The notes: generated by a model not told the origin, from the sequence alone. 64,000 nucleotides of DNA from Synechococcus sp. HJ21-Hayes (GCF_024345835.1 NZ_JAGQBW010000003.1:124001-188000), one strand, 5' to 3'. Positions 41,452 through 50,820 are shown, counted from the first letter of the stretch. A program made the numbers and translations.

Positions 41452-42359
41452 TGGCCAAGAGGTTGACGCGACGCCCCTGGCTGTTCGCCGGTGGGGTTCT
41501 GGTGCTGTTGTTGGCCCTAGGCGCCTTGCTGCGCAGCAAGCCGGCCGCCAAGCCTCGGCCTGCACCATCGCCGGCTCAGCTGCGGCCGGAAGGCGTCTCT
41601 GCCCTCGGCCGACTTGAACCCGCTGGTGATGTGCGCAGGCTGGCCGCTCCGATCACAGGCATGGGCGGCAGTCCTCGCATCACGGAGCTGTTCGTGCAGG
41701 AAGGGGATCGGGTGCAGCAGGGGCAGGTGCTCGCCAACTTCGATAACCGGCCGGGCCTGGTAGCCGATCAGCACCTGTTGCAAACCCGCATCGCCAATCT
41801 CAGTCAGCAACTCACCCTGTTGGAGCGCGATACCCGCCGCTACCGGGGCCTCGCCAAGGGTGGCGCCACCCCCACCGGCGACCTCGACAACCGTGAGATC
41901 AAGCTGATCGCCCTGCGGGGTGATCTCTCCCAGGCCCGGGCCCAGCTCACCAAGGTGCAGGCTGATCTGCAGCTCAGCCAATTGCGAGCGCCCATGGCCG
42001 GCACGGTGTTGCGCATCACCAGCCGCCCCGGAGAGCGTCCTGAGGCCTTGGGGATCCTCGAGCTGGGTGCCACCGACCGCATGGAGGCCGTGGCGGAGGT
42101 GTACGAGAGCGATATCGATCGCGTGCGGGTAGGCCAGAGCGTGCGCCTCACCAGTGAGAACGGTGGTTTCGACGGCTCCTTGCAGGCCAGGGTTCTGCGC
42201 ATCAGTCCCCAGGTGCGTCAGCGTCAGGTTCTGTCCACCGATCCCACCGGCGATGCCGATGCCCGGGTGGTGGAGGTGAGGTTGGAGCTGGATCCCAGTG
42301 CCGTGGCCAAGGTGCGTGATCTGGCGGGTTTGAAAGTGATTGCCCGCTTCACCCCATGA
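41451..42359 (+). CDS. devB: DevB-like membrane fusion protein
   Basis: The 302-residue product is the periplasmic adaptor of a DevBCA-type ABC exporter. It has an N-terminal membrane helix (about 10-28), the biotinyl-lipoyl-like segment RITELFVQEGDRVQQGQVLANFDNR, a coiled-coil hairpin (about 100-175), and a second lipoyl half with LRAPMAGTVLRITSRPGE, then a beta-barrel domain. In filamentous cyanobacteria DevBCA exports heterocyst glycolipid through TolC; the substrate in unicellular strains is unknown. It is coupled to pcyA and precedes devC by 28 bases. Confidence 0.9.
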   Translation: MAKRLTRRPWLFAGGVLVLLLALGALLRSKPAAKPRPAPSPAQLRPEGVSALGRLEPAGDVRRLAAPITGMGGSPRITELFVQEGDRVQQGQVLANFDNRPGLVADQHLLQTRIANLSQQLTLLERDTRRYRGLAKGGATPTGDLDNREIKLIALRGDLSQARAQLTKVQADLQLSQLRAPMAGTVLRITSRPGERPEALGILELGATDRMEAVAEVYESDIDRVRVGQSVRLTSENGGFDGSLQARVLRISPQVRQRQVLSTDPTGDADARVVEVRLELDPSAVAKVRDLAGLKVIARFTP

Positions 42360-42387
42360 GCTCTCCAGCGTGAATCCTCTGGCCTCT

Positions 42388-43557
42388 ATGAGTGCCCTGT
42401 GGAGGGCACGAGGAATTCCCCTGTCGTGGTTGCTGCTGACTCGTCAGCCGGTGCGCCTGCTGGTGGCACTGGCGGGCATCAGCTTCGCTGGAATCCTGAT
42501 GTTCATGCAGCTGGGATTCCGCGATGGCCTGTTCGACGCCAGCGTGACGGTTCACAAGCTCTTCGATGCCGATCTGGTGCTGATGAGCCCCCGCACCATG
42601 AGCTCGATCAGTATGGCCGGCTTCCCCCGCCGCCGCCTAGTGCAGGCCATGGCCGACGCGGATGTGGAGGGGATCACCCCCGTTCACTGGAATTTTCTGC
42701 TCTGGCGCAATCCCGAAACCCGCGCCACCCGCTCGATCCTTGCCCTGGGCTTTGAGCCGGTGGATCCCCTGTTCACCGATCCGGCCCTGGCCCAGAAGGT
42801 TCAGGTGCTCAGCCAGCGGGGCCGGGTGCTGTTCGATGAGCGCTCGCGTCCCGAATTCGGACCGGTGGCCGATTGGTACCGCCAGGGCCGCACGGTGGAG
42901 AGTGAGGTGGGGGGCAAGCGGGTTCGGGTGGCTGGCCTGGTGAGCCTGGGCCCCTCCTTCGGCGCCGACGGCAATTTGATCACCAGCAGTGAGACCTTCC
43001 TCTCGCTGTTGCCCAACACCCCACCGGGCAGCATCGAACTGGGTTTGATCCGCCTTCGACCTGGTGCAGACCCTGCCGCCGCGGCCTCCCGGCTGCAGGC
43101 CACCCTCCCCCAAGACGTGAAGGTGTACACGAAAGCTGGTTTTGTGGAGTTCGAGAAGAACTACTGGCGCACCAGTACCTCCATCGGCTTCATCTTCACC
43201 CTCGGGGCTGGGATGGGCTTTGTGGTGGGCTGCGTGATCGTGTATCAGATCCTCTATTCGGATGTGAGTGATCACTTGCCGGAATACGCCACCTTGATGG
43301 CCATGGGCTACAAGCTCACCAGCTTGCTGGGGGTGGTGGCGCGGGAGGGCCTGCTGCTGGCCGTGCTCGGCTATCTGCCCGCCTATGCCACGGGCCAGGG
43401 GCTTTACCTGATGATCCGCAACGCCACCCAGCTGCCGGTGGCCATGGACACGCCCCGGGCGCTCACGGTGTTCACCATGATTCTGGTGATGTGCATGGGC
43501 TCCGCCACCCTTGCCATGCGCCGCTTGGCGGACGCTGATCCCGCCGAGATCTTCTGA
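42388..43557 (+). CDS. devC: DevC-like ABC exporter permease
   Basis: The 389-residue product is an FtsX-like permease with helices near 20-40, 285-310, 340-360 and 365-385 and a large extracytoplasmic domain between the first two, the layout of DevC and MacB. The start segment SWLLLTRQPVRLLVALAGISFAGILMFMQLGF (pieces) is typical of DevC. ATG 42388 was chosen; GTG 42370 is an alternative. Its stop overlaps the ATP-binding subunit as TGATG, so permease and ATPase are made together. Confidence 0.92.
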   Translation: MSALWRARGIPLSWLLLTRQPVRLLVALAGISFAGILMFMQLGFRDGLFDASVTVHKLFDADLVLMSPRTMSSISMAGFPRRRLVQAMADADVEGITPVHWNFLLWRNPETRATRSILALGFEPVDPLFTDPALAQKVQVLSQRGRVLFDERSRPEFGPVADWYRQGRTVESEVGGKRVRVAGLVSLGPSFGADGNLITSSETFLSLLPNTPPGSIELGLIRLRPGADPAAAASRLQATLPQDVKVYTKAGFVEFEKNYWRTSTSIGFIFTLGAGMGFVVGCVIVYQILYSDVSDHLPEYATLMAMGYKLTSLLGVVAREGLLLAVLGYLPAYATGQGLYLMIRNATQLPVAMDTPRALTVFTMILVMCMGSATLAMRRLADADPAEIF

Positions 43558-44231
43558 TGGCGATCCAGGTACGCGATCTCAACCACTGGTACGGCAGTGG
43601 TTCCACGCGTCGTCAGGTGTTGCAGGGGGTGGATCTCGCGGTAGCAGCCGGTGAAGTGGTGTTGCTCACAGGGCCCTCGGGCTGCGGCAAAACCACTCTG
43701 CTCACTCTTGTGGGCGCCCTGCGCCAGGTGCAGGAGGGTCAGGTGCGGGTTCTGGGCCAGGAACTGGCCCACTCCAGCCGTGATCGACGCCAGCAGCTGC
43801 GTCGTTCCATCGGCATGATTTTTCAGGGGCACAACCTGCTGCGCTGCCTCACCGCCGAGCAGAACGTGCAGATGGGCGCCGATCTGCTGCCTGGGCTTGG
43901 CTATCGCGCCCGCCGCGATCAGGCGCGCGAGTGGCTCCGCTCGGTGGGTCTGGGCGATGAGCTGAACAAACTTCCCCATGATCTCTCCGGCGGCCAGAAA
44001 CAGCGCGTGGCCATTGCTCGAGCCCTGGCCGCTCAACCGCGGTTGTTACTTGCCGATGAACCCACAGCCGCCCTGGATTCCCGCACGGGTCGTGAAGTGG
44101 TGGAACTGCTGCAACGCCTGGCCCAAAACCAGGGCTGTGCCGTGCTGATGGTGACCCACGATCCGCGCATCCTGGATATCGCCGATCGGCTCCTGCGCAT
44201 GGAAGATGGCCGCATCGTGGAGGCCAACTGA
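43557..44231 (+). CDS. devA: DevA-like ABC exporter ATP-binding protein
   Basis: The 224-residue ATPase has Walker [12 protein letters not shown], the signature [15 protein letters not shown], Walker [13 protein letters not shown] and the H-loop in MVTHDPRIL. It belongs to the MacB/LolD/DevA group that energises export from the membrane. It completes the devBCA unit behind pcyA: the adaptor, permease and ATPase are all present, and an outer-membrane TolC partner would be encoded elsewhere. The stop at 44231 is followed by a 92-base gap before the next gene. Confidence 0.93.
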   Translation: MAIQVRDLNHWYGSGSTRRQVLQGVDLAVAAGEVVLLTGPSGCGKTTLLTLVGALRQVQEGQVRVLGQELAHSSRDRRQQLRRSIGMIFQGHNLLRCLTAEQNVQMGADLLPGLGYRARRDQAREWLRSVGLGDELNKLPHDLSGGQKQRVAIARALAAQPRLLLADEPTAALDSRTGREVVELLQRLAQNQGCAVLMVTHDPRILDIADRLLRMEDGRIVEAN

Positions 44232-44323
44232 CGCCCCTGGCGCTCTCACAGGCCTGACTCACACCCCCCTAGCTGCACGCCATTCAGTAGGGTGGTGGTT
44301 CTCCCAGATCTTTCGCCGCCGCT

Positions 44324-44479
44324 ATGGCCAAGCGCCGCAACCTCAAGAAGGAAAAGCAAGAGCGCAATCGCGCCTACGCCCGCAAGTTCAAGAAGCGCAA
44401 GCTGCGCAATGACGGCCGTGGCGAAGGCGCTGGCAACGGCGTCACCGGTACCGCCAACAATGGTGGTGCCGCCGACTGA
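44324..44479 (+). CDS. Small basic protein, 51 residues
   Basis: The ATG at 44324 opens a 51-codon frame that begins MAKRRNLKKEKQERNRAYA, continues RKFKKRKLRNDG and ends in a glycine/asparagine/alanine tail. About 20 lysines and arginines in the first 32 residues suggest an RNA- or ribosome-binding helix. I recall similar short basic proteins in other picocyanobacteria, but no function. A TAGGGT possible -10 lies at 44288-44293 and an intrinsic terminator follows 30 bases after the stop, so the gene looks like a monocistronic unit. Confidence 0.78.
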   Translation: MAKRRNLKKEKQERNRAYARKFKKRKLRNDGRGEGAGNGVTGTANNGGAAD

Positions 44480-44509
44480 TCGGCTGCCCCGCGTGTTGGT
44501 TCAGTCTTG

Positions 44510-44533
44510 GGGATCCTGCGGGGTCCCTTTTTT
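44510..44533 (+). terminator. Intrinsic terminator after the small basic gene
   Basis: GGGATCC (44510-44516) pairs with GGGTCCC (44521-44527) through seven pairs, one of them G-U, with a four-base loop TGCG, followed by six T (44528-44533). This is a strong Rho-independent terminator on the plus strand. It precedes the glycosyltransferase ATG at 44576, which argues against starts for that gene upstream of it. Confidence 0.85.
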
Positions 44534-44575
44534 GTGACCTCCCTGGCCTCTCCCTCCTCCCCCGTCGACCTGGTC

Positions 44576-45508
44576 ATGTTTCTCAGCGTCGTCATTCCTA
44601 CCTACAACCGCAGGCCGATCCTCGAGAAGTGCCTGAAGGCCCTCGAACAGCAGCGGCTGGAGGCCTGCATCAGTGGCTACGAGGTGGTGGTGGTGGACGA
44701 CGGTTCCACCGATGACACCGTGGCCTGGTTGCAGCGGGAGGCGCCTCGTTATCCCCATGTGCGGTTGATCCAGCAGGACCACGGCGGACCAGCGGCGGGT
44801 CGCAATCGCGGTGTGGAGCATGCCGATGGTGACGTGATCGTGTTCATCGACAGCGATCTGGTGGTGACGGAGACGTTTTTGCTCAGCCATGCCCGCGCCC
44901 TCCAGCGACAGTGGCAGCAGACTGGCAACCGCCTCAGCTTCACCTATGGCGCGGTGATCAATACCGCCAATTTTGAGAACCCCACCAGCGAGCCCCACAA
45001 GCTCCGGGATCTCTCCTGGGCCTATTTCGCCACCGGCAATGTGGCGATCGACCGACAGGTGCTAGAGACGAGCGGACTCTTCGACACCCACTTCCGCCTT
45101 TACGGCTGGGAAGATCTGGAGCTCGGTGAGCGCCTGCGGCGCATGGGTGTGGTGCTAGTGCGCTGCCCTGAGGCGGTTGGCTACCACTGGCACCCTGCCC
45201 TGAGCCTCGAGCAGGTGCCACGCCTGATCCAGGTGGAGGGTGAGCGAGCCAAGATGGGCCTTGTGTTCTACCGGAAGCACCCCACCCGCAGGGTCCGTTT
45301 CATCATTCAGTTCACGGTGCTGCATCGGCTGCTCTGGGAACTGCTCACCCTTGGTGGCCTGGTGAATGAGCGCAGTCTGCGGCCGCTGTTGGCCTGGCTG
45401 ATCCGCCACGGCAAGCCCGGACTGGCGATGGAGTTGCTCCGCCTACCGCTCAACCGCATCGGTGTGCGGGCGTTGTTCGCCGAAGCCCGGGCGGAGGGTC
45501 TGGCCTGA
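44576..45508 (+). CDS. Glycosyltransferase family 2
   Basis: The 310-residue product is an inverting GT2 (GT-A fold) glycosyltransferase. It begins MFLSVVIPTYNRRPILEKCL; VVVVDDGSTDDTVAW has Asp41-Asp42, and VFIDSDLVV carries the metal-binding DSD at 92-94. The later GWEDLELGERLRRMG is the typical catalytic ED region. It lacks membrane helices, so it probably acts at the cytoplasmic face on polysaccharide or glycan precursors; the acceptor is unknown. The ATG at 44576 was chosen because the open frame upstream includes the terminator. Confidence 0.88.
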   Translation: MFLSVVIPTYNRRPILEKCLKALEQQRLEACISGYEVVVVDDGSTDDTVAWLQREAPRYPHVRLIQQDHGGPAAGRNRGVEHADGDVIVFIDSDLVVTETFLLSHARALQRQWQQTGNRLSFTYGAVINTANFENPTSEPHKLRDLSWAYFATGNVAIDRQVLETSGLFDTHFRLYGWEDLELGERLRRMGVVLVRCPEAVGYHWHPALSLEQVPRLIQVEGERAKMGLVFYRKHPTRRVRFIIQFTVLHRLLWELLTLGGLVNERSLRPLLAWLIRHGKPGLAMELLRLPLNRIGVRALFAEARAEGLA

Positions 45509-45665
45509 GTGACTCCAGGCCATTTGGTAAGGTGATGGAGTCCACATTCACTCCGCACACCTGCGTGTTTCGGGTGATCTGAGCGACACCAGCCTCGGCG
45601 AATTCTCTGCCTTGGCTTGCTCCAGATCCCTGGCAGGTGGAGGCGAACCCGAAACCCCTCAAACA

Positions 45666-46388
45666 ATGGCTGTTGTTACCCTCGCCGAAATGATGGAGGC
45701 GGGTGCCCACCTCGGGCACCAAAACCGCCGCTGGAACCCCCAGATGTCGCGCTACATCTACTGCGCGCGCAACGGTGTTCATATCATTGATCTCGTGCAG
45801 ACCGCCGTCTGCATGAACAACGCCTACAAGTGGACGCGCAGCGCCGCTCGTAGTGGTAAGCGCTTCCTGTTCGTTGGCACCAAGAAGCAGGCCTCCGAGG
45901 TGATTGCCCAGGAAGCCACCCGTTGCGGTGCCTCCTACGTGAACCAGCGCTGGCTGGGCGGCATGCTCACCAACTGGACCACGATGCGTGCTCGTATCGA
46001 CCGCCTCAAGGACCTGGAACGCATGGAGAGCTCCGGTGCCATCGCCATGCGTCCCAAGAAGGAGGCCGCAGTGCTGCGCCGTGAACTAGAGCGCCTGCAG
46101 AAGTATCTGGGCGGTCTGAAGAACATGCGACGCCTGCCCGACGTGGTGGTGCTGGTGGACCAGCGCCGCGAAACCAACGCTGTGCTCGAGGCTCGCAAGC
46201 TCGATATCCCCCTGGTGTCGATGCTGGACACCAATTGCGATCCCGACCTTTGCGACGTGCCCATCCCCTGCAACGACGACGCTGTGCGTTCCGTGCAGTT
46301 GGTGCTTGGTCGTCTGGCCGATGCGATCAACGAAGGTCGCCATGGCGCCAATGACCAGCGCGGTGGTTACGACGAGGAAGAGGGCTGA
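45666..46388 (+). CDS. rpsB: 30S ribosomal protein S2
   Basis: S2 is assembled late and binds the 30S neck. The 240-residue product begins [20 protein letters not shown] and has [28 protein letters not shown] and [18 protein letters not shown], all typical. The ATG at 45666 is the family start. The 157-base region upstream has a TAAGGT possible -10 at 45528-45533 and a small hairpin (GGAGT 45537-45541 with ACTCC 45550-45554), so the leader would be about 125 bases. tsf follows 110 bases later. Confidence 0.97.
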   Translation: MAVVTLAEMMEAGAHLGHQNRRWNPQMSRYIYCARNGVHIIDLVQTAVCMNNAYKWTRSAARSGKRFLFVGTKKQASEVIAQEATRCGASYVNQRWLGGMLTNWTTMRARIDRLKDLERMESSGAIAMRPKKEAAVLRRELERLQKYLGGLKNMRRLPDVVVLVDQRRETNAVLEARKLDIPLVSMLDTNCDPDLCDVPIPCNDDAVRSVQLVLGRLADAINEGRHGANDQRGGYDEEEG

Positions 46389-46390
46389 TC

Positions 46391-46457
46391 TGCGGCGTGA
46401 TGCCGCACCTCTCCTGGGCCCCTTGGAGCTTTCCTACGGGGGAGCTCCAGGATTTTT
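46391..46457 (+). terminator. Hairpin and terminator-like structure between rpsB and tsf
   Basis: A first hairpin, TGCGGC (46391-46396) with GCCGCA (46402-46407), begins right after the rpsB stop. A second, CTTGGAGCT (46422-46430) with AGCTCCAGG (46443-46451), has nine pairs including one G-U, a 12-base loop and ATTTTT after it (T run 46453-46457). The second looks like an intrinsic terminator placed between two co-directional genes and would set the ratio of S2 to EF-Ts. Confidence 0.65.
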
Positions 46458-46498
46458 GATTCCGTTTGAACCCGCCCCAACCGATTCCCACCCCACCC

Positions 46499-47155
46499 AT
46501 GGCTGAGATTTCCGCCAAGCTCGTTAAGGAACTGCGCGACAAGACTGGCGCAGGCATGATGGATTGCAAGAAGGCCCTTGCTGAGTGCGCCGGTGACGCC
46601 GATAAGGCCGTCGAATGGCTGCGCCAGAAGGGCATTGCCACAGCCGAGAAGAAGTCTGGCCGCACGGCCGCTGAAGGTGCTATCGGTAGCTACATCCACA
46701 CCGGCGCCCGCGTGGGGGTGTTGGTGGAAGTGAACTGCGAAACCGACTTCGTCGCCCGTGGCGAGGTGTTCCAGGAGTTACTGCGCAATGTGGCCATGCA
46801 GATCGCGGCCTGCCCTGGCGTCGAGTTTGTGAACGTCGCGGATATCCCCGCCGATGTGTCCGAGCGTGAGACGTCCATCGAGATGGGTCGTGACGACCTG
46901 GCTGGCAAGCCCGACCAGATGAAGGTGAAGATCGTTGAGGGCCGCATTGGCAAGCGCCTCAAGGAACTGGCTCTGATGGATCAGGCTTTCATCAAGGACA
47001 CCTCGATCACCGTTGCTGAAATGGTGAAGCAGGTGGCCGGCAAGGTGGGCGAAAACATTCAGGTGCGTCGCTTCGTGCGTTTCAACCTGGGTGAAGGCAT
47101 TGAAGTGGAGAAGATGGACTTCGCCGCTGAAGTGGCTGCTATGCAGGCGGCCTGA
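46499..47155 (+). CDS. tsf: Translation elongation factor Ts
   Basis: EF-Ts recycles EF-Tu by exchanging GDP for GTP. The 218-residue product has the N-terminal UBA-like segment [21 protein letters not shown], the signature [10 protein letters not shown] and the core-domain [12 protein letters not shown]. It is of the short cyanobacterial/plastid type rather than the 283-residue E. coli type. ATG 46499 begins MAEISAKL, the family start; a start 11 codons earlier is not favoured. The next gene begins ten bases after the stop. Confidence 0.97.
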   Translation: MAEISAKLVKELRDKTGAGMMDCKKALAECAGDADKAVEWLRQKGIATAEKKSGRTAAEGAIGSYIHTGARVGVLVEVNCETDFVARGEVFQELLRNVAMQIAACPGVEFVNVADIPADVSERETSIEMGRDDLAGKPDQMKVKIVEGRIGKRLKELALMDQAFIKDTSITVAEMVKQVAGKVGENIQVRRFVRFNLGEGIEVEKMDFAAEVAAMQAA

Positions 47156-47164
47156 GTTCTGGCC

Positions 47165-48370
47165 TTGGATCCCAATGCCAGCCCCCTGATCGAGGCCAAT
47201 CGCCAGCTCGCTCTGCTGCTGGAGCGGCAAGAGCAGTTGGCGCCCGGTCTATATCGCGAGCTGGCTCTCTATCTCCAGGTCCTGCGTGATGGCCTGCTGC
47301 ATGCCGTGCAGCAGGCCTGTTTTCATTTGGCTACCCAGGTGGTGCCAGAGCGCTACGGCCAGCTGTCCGGCGAACGCCGCACGGCCCTGCAGCAGCGCCT
47401 TCAGGGGCTGGTGCAGCGTTGCTGCACCCTGCTCACCGTGGAGCAACTGATGGGGCTTGCGGCTCAGCAGCAGCGCCGTGAGCAGCAGCGGCAGCGTGCT
47501 CAGCGGCAGCGCCTGATCGATGCCCTCGTGGCCGATCAAGACCCTGAGCCCCCGCTCGCTTCTTTGGCTTCGGCTTCCGAGCCAGCTGCGACCCAGGGCT
47601 CCATCACCCTCGGGTTGGACCTTCCCTTGTCCGCTGATCTGTTTGAGGCAGGATTGCCTGGCCTGGCTGGGATGAACCGCACGCCCCCTGAGCGCGAGGA
47701 CACCGCCTCCCCCCCCACAAGGGGCGAGGAGCTGGAGTTGCTGCAATCGCTGTTTGCCATGGCCGCCGAGGGCCTGGGCCAGGAGCCCATGCCCGCCGTC
47801 GCTGATCCACCGGAGCAAGCTCCTCAAGTGGAGGAGGCCTCGTTGCAGTTGTCGGTGGCGGTGCAGCCCGAACTCAGCCCTCACGACCAAGCCGTTACCG
47901 GTACCCAGCTACCCCGTGATCCCCTCCTGCAGCTCCGCTGGTGGGCTCACCTGGACCAGGCCCTCAGCCGCCGCTTGCGCAACCTTTCCCACGCCGTGAA
48001 CGTGGAACTGATGCGCTCCGGCCTTGCCCAGGGACTGCTGCCCCTGAACCTGCTGGATGCGGTGCTGCAGGGCCAGGTGGAGGTGTTGCCAGCGCCCATG
48101 AACCTGCTGCGCCTGCCTCTGCCCATCCCGGCAGCCGCCTCCGGCACGGCTCCAGCGGAAGTCCTGTCGCTGTTGGTACGCAGCGGCGACCTGGAATTTC
48201 AGCAACCAAAGTTGCGCACCTGTCGCAAGCGGCTCCAACAGCGCCAGCGTCAATTGCGCACAATGGCCGAGCGCTACCGCTACTGGCAGCGCCGGGTTTC
48301 GGCCCTCGAGGCGGAGCAGCAGTGGTTGCAGGACAGTGCCCAACCCCAGAACCCGGCGGACCGGCCCTAG
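47165..48370 (+). CDS. Hypothetical glutamine-rich protein between tsf and recG
   Basis: The 401-residue product is soluble and helical. An N-terminal domain (about 1-120: LALLLERQEQLAPGLYREL and RTALQQRLQGLVQRCCTLL) is followed by a glutamine/arginine-rich coil (QQQRREQQRQRAQRQRLIDA), a long acidic, proline-rich linker (about 125-250) and a C-terminal domain with RWWAHLDQALSRRLRNLSHAV and a final coiled coil. I do not recognise it. The start is a TTG at 47165. Its TAG stop overlaps the recG GTG by one base (TAGTG), so the two are coupled. Confidence 0.75.
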   Translation: MDPNASPLIEANRQLALLLERQEQLAPGLYRELALYLQVLRDGLLHAVQQACFHLATQVVPERYGQLSGERRTALQQRLQGLVQRCCTLLTVEQLMGLAAQQQRREQQRQRAQRQRLIDALVADQDPEPPLASLASASEPAATQGSITLGLDLPLSADLFEAGLPGLAGMNRTPPEREDTASPPTRGEELELLQSLFAMAAEGLGQEPMPAVADPPEQAPQVEEASLQLSVAVQPELSPHDQAVTGTQLPRDPLLQLRWWAHLDQALSRRLRNLSHAVNVELMRSGLAQGLLPLNLLDAVLQGQVEVLPAPMNLLRLPLPIPAAASGTAPAEVLSLLVRSGDLEFQQPKLRTCRKRLQQRQRQLRTMAERYRYWQRRVSALEAEQQWLQDSAQPQNPADRP

Positions 48371-50820
48371 TGCTGGAGGCCTGGCTGCGCCCCTTGCAGC
48401 AGGCCCTTCAACTGGAGGTCGAGCGCGGCTTTGAGAATCTCCAGGGGCGGCGCGAACGCTTTCATGCCTTTATGGCTCGGGAGTTACGGGTCCATCCCGG
48501 GAGTGTCACCCCACCCCAGGGCCAGGCCTTGGTGGAGCTGGCCGGGGCCTTTGATGCCTACCCCGAGCGGAGCCTGGCCAGCCGCCAGATCCTGGTCCGG
48601 CGCAGTCGCCAGCTGTTGCACGAGCTGCACCGCTCCCAGCAGCCTGTGTTGCCGGTAGCTCCCCCGCGGCTGCGGTTGGTGCAGACACCGGCCGTTGTTC
48701 AGCGGATCCAACCGGACACCCCCCTCTCGCAGATCCGGGGGGTGGGTCCGAAGACGGCCGAGAAATTTGCCGTGCTGGGTCTGTTTGTGGCGGCAGATCT
48801 GCTCCGCTACTACCCGCGCGACTACCTCGACTACGCCAATCTCGTGCGGATTGCGGCGCTGGTGCCTGGCAGCACCGCCACGATCGTGGCCACCGTGCGC
48901 CGCACCAATAGCTTCACTAGTCCGCGTAATCCCAATCTCTCGATCCTGGAGCTGCAGCTCCAGGATGTGACAGGCAGGCTTCGCGTGTCGAAGTTCTTTG
49001 CAGGCAAGCGGTTCAGTTCGCCTGGCTGGTTGAAGGGGCAGCAGCGCCTGTATCCCCCCGGCGCCACCGTGGCGGTGAGTGGCCTGGTGAAGGAAACGCC
49101 CTACGGGCCTGTGTTTCAGGACCCTCTGATGGAGGTGCTGGAGAACCCCAACGCTCCCCTCCAGAGCCGCGACATCGGCCGGTTGTTGCCTGTGTACGGA
49201 CTCACTGAGGGGCTCAGCGCCGAGAAAGTGCGTGCTGCCGTGGAGTCGGTGGTCGCGGCTGCCCTCGCTTGGGGCGATCACCTGCCGCCAGCCCTGCTGG
49301 AGTTGGAGGGCTTGATGGTCCTGTCCCTGGCCCTGGCCCAGATCCACCAGCCCCAAAGCGAGGAATCCCTCAGTGCCGCCCGGCGGCGGCTGGTGTTTGA
49401 CGAATTCCTGCTGCTGCAGTTGGGCCTGCTGCAGCGACGCCGCGAGCTAACCACCCGGCCGGCGCCCCCCCTGGCCCTGCCCAAAGCCCCTGGCTCCACC
49501 AGCCTGGTGGCTGACTTTCTGGACCTGCTCCCCTTCTCGCTCACCGGCGCACAGCAACGGGTTCTGGCGGAGATCCAATCGGATCTGGCGGGCGAGCAGC
49601 CCATGGCACGCCTGGTGCAGGGGGATGTCGGGAGCGGCAAGACCGTGGTGGCTATTGCCTCACTCCTCACCGCCATCGATGCGGGTTGCCAGGGGGCACT
49701 GATGGCCCCCACCGAGGTGTTGGCGGAGCAGCACTACAAGAAGCTGTGTGAGTGGTTGCCGCAGCTGCATGTCACCTGCGCTCTGCTCACGGGATCAACG
49801 CCGGCCCGGCGGCGTCGGGAGCTCCTGGCAGACCTGGCCCAGGGCAACCTCAAGATGCTCGTGGGTACCCACGCCCTGCTGGAGGATCCCGTGCAGTTCG
49901 CCCGCCTGGGGCTGGTGGTGGTGGATGAGCAGCACCGCTTCGGCGTGGCCCAGCGGAACCGGTTGCTGGATAAGGGGCTTCAGCCCCACCTGCTCACGAT
50001 GACCGCCACCCCGATTCCGCGCACCCTGGCCCTCTCCCTCCACGGCGACCTGGAGGTGAGCCAGATCGATGAGCTTCCCCCTGGGCGCACGCCGATCCGC
50101 ACCACCATGCTCAAGGCCGGCGAGCGGGATCAGGCCTACGGCCTGATCCGCCAGGAGGTGGCCCAGGGGCAGCGGGCCTACGTGGTGTTGCCCCTGGTGG
50201 AGGAATCGGAAAAACTTGATTTGCGTTCTGCCGTGGACGTGCATCGCCAGCTGAGCGAGGAGGTCTTCCCCGACCTCCAGGTGGGGCTGCTGCATGGCCG
50301 CATGCCCAGTGCCGACAAGCAGGGCGCCATTGGCGCCTTCGCCCGCGGCGAATGCCATGTGTTGGTGAGCACCACCGTGGTGGAGGTGGGTGTAGATGTG
50401 CCAGAAGCCAGCGTGATGGTGATCGAGCATGCCGACCGCTTCGGTCTGGCCCAGCTGCACCAGCTACGGGGCCGTGTCGGCCGGGGTGCAGCCGCCTCCC
50501 ACTGTCTGTTGATCAATGACAGCCGCAATGTCATGGCACGGCAGCGCTTGGAGGTGCTTGTGCACTCCACCGATGGCTTCGAAATAGCTGAGATGGATCT
50601 GCGACTGCGGGGGCCCGGAGCCGTCCTGGGAACGCGCCAGAGCGGCCTGCCGGATCTGGCACTGGCAAGCCTCACCGACGATGGCGATGTGCTCGAGCAG
50701 GCCCGCAGCGTTGCCCAACGCCTGATGCAGCAGGACCCCACGCTGCAGCACCACCAGCCCCTCGCCACCGTTCTGGCTCAGCAGCGCCAGAGGGTGAGCC
50801 AGGGCGCGCGGTTGAATTAG
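48370..50820 (+). CDS. recG: ATP-dependent DNA helicase RecG
   Basis: RecG remodels stalled replication forks and branched DNA. From the GTG at 48370 the product is 816 residues. The wedge (OB) domain follows IRGVGPKTAEKFAVLGL; the helicase core has GDVGSGKTVVA (Walker A), DEQHRFG (DEQH box), TATPIPRTLALSLHGDLE and QLRGRVGRG (motif VI). The N-terminal 120 residues are an extension seen in cyanobacterial and plant RecG. The open frame continues far upstream inside the preceding gene and is ignored there. Confidence 0.95.
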   Translation: MLEAWLRPLQQALQLEVERGFENLQGRRERFHAFMARELRVHPGSVTPPQGQALVELAGAFDAYPERSLASRQILVRRSRQLLHELHRSQQPVLPVAPPRLRLVQTPAVVQRIQPDTPLSQIRGVGPKTAEKFAVLGLFVAADLLRYYPRDYLDYANLVRIAALVPGSTATIVATVRRTNSFTSPRNPNLSILELQLQDVTGRLRVSKFFAGKRFSSPGWLKGQQRLYPPGATVAVSGLVKETPYGPVFQDPLMEVLENPNAPLQSRDIGRLLPVYGLTEGLSAEKVRAAVESVVAAALAWGDHLPPALLELEGLMVLSLALAQIHQPQSEESLSAARRRLVFDEFLLLQLGLLQRRRELTTRPAPPLALPKAPGSTSLVADFLDLLPFSLTGAQQRVLAEIQSDLAGEQPMARLVQGDVGSGKTVVAIASLLTAIDAGCQGALMAPTEVLAEQHYKKLCEWLPQLHVTCALLTGSTPARRRRELLADLAQGNLKMLVGTHALLEDPVQFARLGLVVVDEQHRFGVAQRNRLLDKGLQPHLLTMTATPIPRTLALSLHGDLEVSQIDELPPGRTPIRTTMLKAGERDQAYGLIRQEVAQGQRAYVVLPLVEESEKLDLRSAVDVHRQLSEEVFPDLQVGLLHGRMPSADKQGAIGAFARGECHVLVSTTVVEVGVDVPEASVMVIEHADRFGLAQLHQLRGRVGRGAAASHCLLINDSRNVMARQRLEVLVHSTDGFEIAEMDLRLRGPGAVLGTRQSGLPDLALASLTDDGDVLEQARSVAQRLMQQDPTLQHHQPLATVLAQQRQRVSQGARLN

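Noticed and set aside
40678-41568. Upstream in-frame extension of the catalytic M16 gene
   Set aside because: It is antisense to pcyA and the start of devB; the M16 domain begins after 40677.
47941-48369. Upstream extension of recG
   Set aside because: It overlaps the preceding gene in another frame; the TAGTG junction gives a normal coupled start at 48370.
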